From the NCBI GenBank assembly GCA_014084085.1, contig NPFB01000196.1, positions 32,250 through 61,033 of the forward strand: DNA of 28,784 bases, read 5' to 3'. The first letter of the stretch is position 1. Every line of letters begins with the position of its first letter. The stretch comes from Hondaea fermentalgiana (taxonomy: Eukaryota; Sar; Bigyra; Thraustochytrida; Thraustochytriidae). Below are positions 26,257-28,784 of this stretch, one piece after another. The notes below the pieces were generated by a model. The model searched no databases, was not told where the DNA came from, and saw nothing but the letters and a program-made list of their open reading frames with translations. The translations under genes and the position numbers were made by a program.

Positions 26257-28386
26257 TTAGCTGGAGATTGTGGCGTACGTCTCATAGGCATCCTCGTCAA
26301 TATTCCAGTCGCAAGGAGGATACTCAACATGAAAGCGCTTAATTGCCTCGACAATTTGGCGCTTTCGCGTACGCTGTGTCCACCAGAGCTCGTACTCGCC
26401 GCCGCAAATGAGACGATCTGTGTTGTTGGCAAACTCCAAGGGCATGACGAGAGTTCTGTAGCCATTTGTGAACTTTACATCAGAGGGAAGTTTGACCTCA
26501 TTGATGATGTGTGCCTCTCCAGCAGCGTGGAGCTCAATAAAGGCCCCGCAAGCATTTGAGTCAGCATACGCTCCTCCGCACTTGGGGATGAAGACGGTGG
26601 CAGAGTATCCAATGGCGACGCAATGTTCAAATGCGTTGCCTTCCGCATCCGTGCATGATTCATCGGCCCTCACGGTCTCGTTATGATCCCAACACGCAGG
26701 CATGTCCGCACTCGTGGCCATGCGGATGCCGTGCTCCACGCACTGCGGGTCGCGTGTGATGCCCAGGGTTTCCTCCTCGTGATCTTGGGTAAGCGCAAAC
26801 CCGGGCTCCATGCTCACGGAGCCATCGGCCGACACGACCTCAGCAATGATACATGTGGGGTCGTCAAAGACAACATCAAGGTCGGGAAAGCGGCTGTTTG
26901 ACGAATCAATTCTCTTTTCGCAGAGCGCAAGGTCGACATTCCACTCGCAGCGTTCTGTTGTTTTCAGCGCACATGCATCCTCGGTCAAGGTGAGTGCGCA
27001 GTCTTGCCCATACTCTTCCACAGTGTACTCTGTATAAGTATCGGTGCGCACCATGAAAGCGGGGGCAGTAATGCGCTTAAAGCCGCCGCTCGGCACGGTT
27101 TTCCTTGCATCCACGGTCGCATTTCCTGTCGCTGTTGCGGAAGGAATCGATGACCAAGAGCTCCCTGCCGTTTCTGAGGAAGCTGATCGGCGATAGATCC
27201 CATTATCACTCGCCACCGCCCAAACGTATTGGTCGTCGAGATCAAAGTTCTCGACGGTGAGGCCGCTTCCAGGGTAGGGCACTTGGACCCACTGGTCACT
27301 GGTGCACGATCGAGGGCATTTCATGAGGGCCCCCGTGTCTGTGAGCGCCCAGATCGTGTCGGTTTGGATGCACGTGGCGACCTTTTCAAGTCCAACGCCA
27401 GGAGGCGAAACGTCGATCCATTGTCCATAGGCGCTGTCTTCGATCCATACGTCTTTCCAGCGCACCGAAACTCCCGTCGATGGAAGCAAGACGCGGCGGG
27501 AAAAGATACGGCCGTCCTCAACAATAAGCCAAATATGGGTGTCATCTGCGTTGATGGCCTTGTAGCTGCTCACGGTATTGTTCAAGTCCGGTCCGGTCCA
27601 CTCTGTTCCCTCAGATGGGTGTCCGCTGACCTCGACGGGCGGGTTCCATTGGCCATCGCAGGGCTTTAGACACGCAAGGATCTCGAGTGGGTCGTTTCTG
27701 TTGACCGCATACACAGCGTAGCTCCCACTGGCACTCACGGTTGTAAAGCTACCACTGATAAAGGTCCAGTCCGTGGACCCGTCCAGATTCCGTGTGAACA
27801 ACTTGTCCTCACTTAGACTGAGGCCCCACACGGCATCGGCGTCAGAATCAATCACGTCGAGATCGAAATCGTGAATCGTTTTGGTGTCGTTTATGAGCGT
27901 CCAGTTTCCGATGCATGGCATGCGACAGTTGTAGATGCTGTCGTCGGCGGCGCCAAGAGCCCATACCCAGCCTTTGGGGATGACAACAGACCGACGGAGA
28001 TACTCGGGTTCGCCGAAAATGTCTGTGCAGCAGTCTGCCGAGTGACCTTTACATGGATCAATGAGCATTCCCATGGTGTAGGTGAGGAAGTTGTAGCTCC
28101 CTTTGCGCACATCGTCTCCGGTTTCGTGGAGGCTTTGCAGCACGGCGCTATTGCTCTCTGCAATCAAAAAAGTGTATCCAGAGTCGGACTCGACGGCAGC
28201 GCCCAGCGGCGTCACGCCGTCTGCCCGATCTGCTGTCAGCGCAAGCACGATGGCCAGCGTCACGGCCAGCACCGTCATCTTTTTCGACTTCTTGCGTGCT
28301 GGGACGGCGTTGCGTTTCCCTCCTGCGCAAAGGGCTCGCCGAAGGGGCTTGCCGTTCTTCGCGCCGCCCGGAACCGGCCTCTTCAT
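26257..28386 (-). CDS. Secreted tectonin-like beta-propeller protein with Cys-rich C-terminal region, 709 aa
   Basis: A basic N terminus of 36 residues precedes a hydrophobic segment (MTVLAVTLAIVLALTADRADG) that is an excellent signal peptide if translation starts at Met37 (28278); with Met1 (28386, first in-frame ATG) it would be an internal signal or anchor. Six repeats of the type (V/I)WA-x-x-x-x-x-x-I/L-x-x then W occupy about residues 130-440 and look like a six-bladed tectonin propeller, a fold of innate-immunity lectins and of TECPR proteins. Blades 1, 3 and 5 carry a C-x3-C pair (CRMPC from C154, CLKPC, CPRSC) before the Trp; blades 2, 4 and 6 do not. The C-terminal 250 residues contain about 14 cysteines in an unrecognised, presumably disulfide-bonded region with several N-x-S/T sites. 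Ligand binding at the cell surface is inference. Upstream only TTG is available. Confidence 0.8.
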   Translation of the reverse strand: MKRPVPGGAKNGKPLRRALCAGGKRNAVPARKKSKKMTVLAVTLAIVLALTADRADGVTPLGAAVESDSGYTFLIAESNSAVLQSLHETGDDVRKGSYNFLTYTMGMLIDPCKGHSADCCTDIFGEPEYLRRSVVIPKGWVWALGAADDSIYNCRMPCIGNWTLINDTKTIHDFDLDVIDSDADAVWGLSLSEDKLFTRNLDGSTDWTFISGSFTTVSASGSYAVYAVNRNDPLEILACLKPCDGQWNPPVEVSGHPSEGTEWTGPDLNNTVSSYKAINADDTHIWLIVEDGRIFSRRVLLPSTGVSVRWKDVWIEDSAYGQWIDVSPPGVGLEKVATCIQTDTIWALTDTGALMKCPRSCTSDQWVQVPYPGSGLTVENFDLDDQYVWAVASDNGIYRRSASSETAGSSWSSIPSATATGNATVDARKTVPSGGFKRITAPAFMVRTDTYTEYTVEEYGQDCALTLTEDACALKTTERCEWNVDLALCEKRIDSSNSRFPDLDVVFDDPTCIIAEVVSADGSVSMEPGFALTQDHEEETLGITRDPQCVEHGIRMATSADMPACWDHNETVRADESCTDAEGNAFEHCVAIGYSATVFIPKCGGAYADSNACGAFIELHAAGEAHIINEVKLPSDVKFTNGYRTLVMPLEFANNTDRLICGGEYELWWTQRTRKRQIVEAIKRFHVEYPPCDWNIDEDAYETYATISS

Positions 28387-28693
28387 TTTCTCTCCGCCAC
28401 CGCTACGGGCGCTATGGGTCCGCCGCAAGCCTAGCAATGGCGACGCTGGCCGACCTGCTCCTCCTGCTCCTCCTCCTCGAGGTCCTCGAGCCCAAAAATT
28501 TCTTCGAGTCCCAACGTCTCTTGCGCTCTAGATAGAACGTTCCAAACACCCGTTCCTTTCCGAGTCCGAACGGCTCTGTTCTGTTCTGTTCCCGTGCGTT
28601 CTTACGCGCTCTGTTCTGTTCTGTTCTGCAGCGCCCTGCTGCCCTGCGCGCCACCACTGACTGCCACTAGCCCGCCTCCGTCTTTTTCTTCCC
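28387..28693. other. Divergent promoter region with TTCTG repeats
   Basis: Between the tectonin start and the putative gene at the window end. Two short TTCTG arrays occur (28575-28590 and 28610-28629). A CAG follows the second one, giving a sequence that resembles a 3' splice site, but no donor is visible. Confidence 0.5.
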
Positions 28694-28731
28694 ATGGGTA
28701 CAGTCTCGTCCAAGCTGCTCACCAACATGAA

Positions 28732-28784
<53 letters not shown>
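28694..28784 (+). CDS. Possible gene start with CTG-encoded poly-leucine leader (3' partial)
   Basis: An ATG at 28694 opens a frame MGTVSSKLLTNMKL followed by at least 17 Leu and remains open to the window edge. The second Met (28727) would give a short basic residue followed by a long hydrophobic core, as in a signal peptide. The first start fits an N-myristoylation pattern (MG-x3-S). Both cannot easily be true. The coding nature is unproven because only a repeat is visible; the other strand of the run would be CAG. Confidence 0.35.
28733..28784. repeat. CTG trinucleotide repeat running off the window end
   Basis: At least 17 perfect CTG units with no interruption; the true length is not visible. 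Confidence 0.97.

Noticed and set aside
28610..28632. Pyrimidine-rich TTCTG array followed by CAG, considered as a 3' splice site
   Set aside because: No plausible donor or upstream exon is visible, and the pyrimidine tract is just part of a short tandem repeat.

Overview
The window looks like nuclear DNA from a compact, GC-rich protist genome. Eleven protein genes are visible as long uninterrupted reading frames with no obvious introns, on both strands, and several are unmistakably eukaryotic: gamma-COP of the COPI coat, the ribosome-biogenesis helicase DHX37/Dhr1, the complex I LYR subunit NDUFB9 and the GPI-anchor subunit PIG-C. Intronless genes, high GC, acidic and CAG-rich insertions and many microsatellites fit a stramenopile, most likely a thraustochytrid (Aurantiochytrium/Schizochytrium/Hondaea type). 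That placement is inference. No ribosomal RNA, tRNA, transposon or CRISPR array was recognised. A run of 100 N (11164-11263) marks an assembly gap.

Layout. 2-2899 (+): 5'-truncated polyQ/ankyrin-repeat protein with a C-terminal Cys/His zinc-binding motif. 3440-5524 (-): zinc-ribbon short-chain dehydrogenase (SDR). A 742-bp divergent promoter follows, filled by a ~10-bp-period A-tract repeat. 6266-7780 (+): signal-peptide JmjC/cupin protein. 8120-10855 (-): gamma-COP. Another divergent promoter follows, with palindromes, an AACG microsatellite and the gap. 11950-16041 (+): DHX37. 16297-16758 (-): NDUFB9. 17673-20087 (+): type II membrane protein with a divergent tubulin-tyrosine-ligase-like (TTL) domain. 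20468-21391 (+): PIG-C, followed by a 23-bp tandem repeat carrying AATAAA. 21995-22807 (-): RING finger protein. 22808-24895: 2 kb of GC-rich, low-complexity DNA without a gene I can support. 24896-25615 (-): small twin-CX9C protein. 26257-28386 (-): secreted six-bladed tectonin-like propeller with a cysteine-rich C-terminal region. 28694-end (+): possible start of a gene whose poly-leucine leader is encoded by a CTG repeat.

The genes do not form an operon or an evident pathway cluster. Several act in or enter the secretory pathway (gamma-COP, PIG-C, the JmjC protein, the TTL-like protein, the tectonin protein) and two are probably mitochondrial (NDUFB9, the CX9C protein), but this mix is also what a random stretch of a eukaryotic genome gives. 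Genes lie in convergent and divergent pairs. Start codons were placed at the first in-frame ATG; several frames stay open further upstream but only from TTG or GTG. The least ordinary items are the TTL-like protein that has lost the usual metal-binding Glu/Asn, the CX9C protein, the alternating Cys-pair/Arg blades of the tectonin protein and the phased A-tract promoter repeat.
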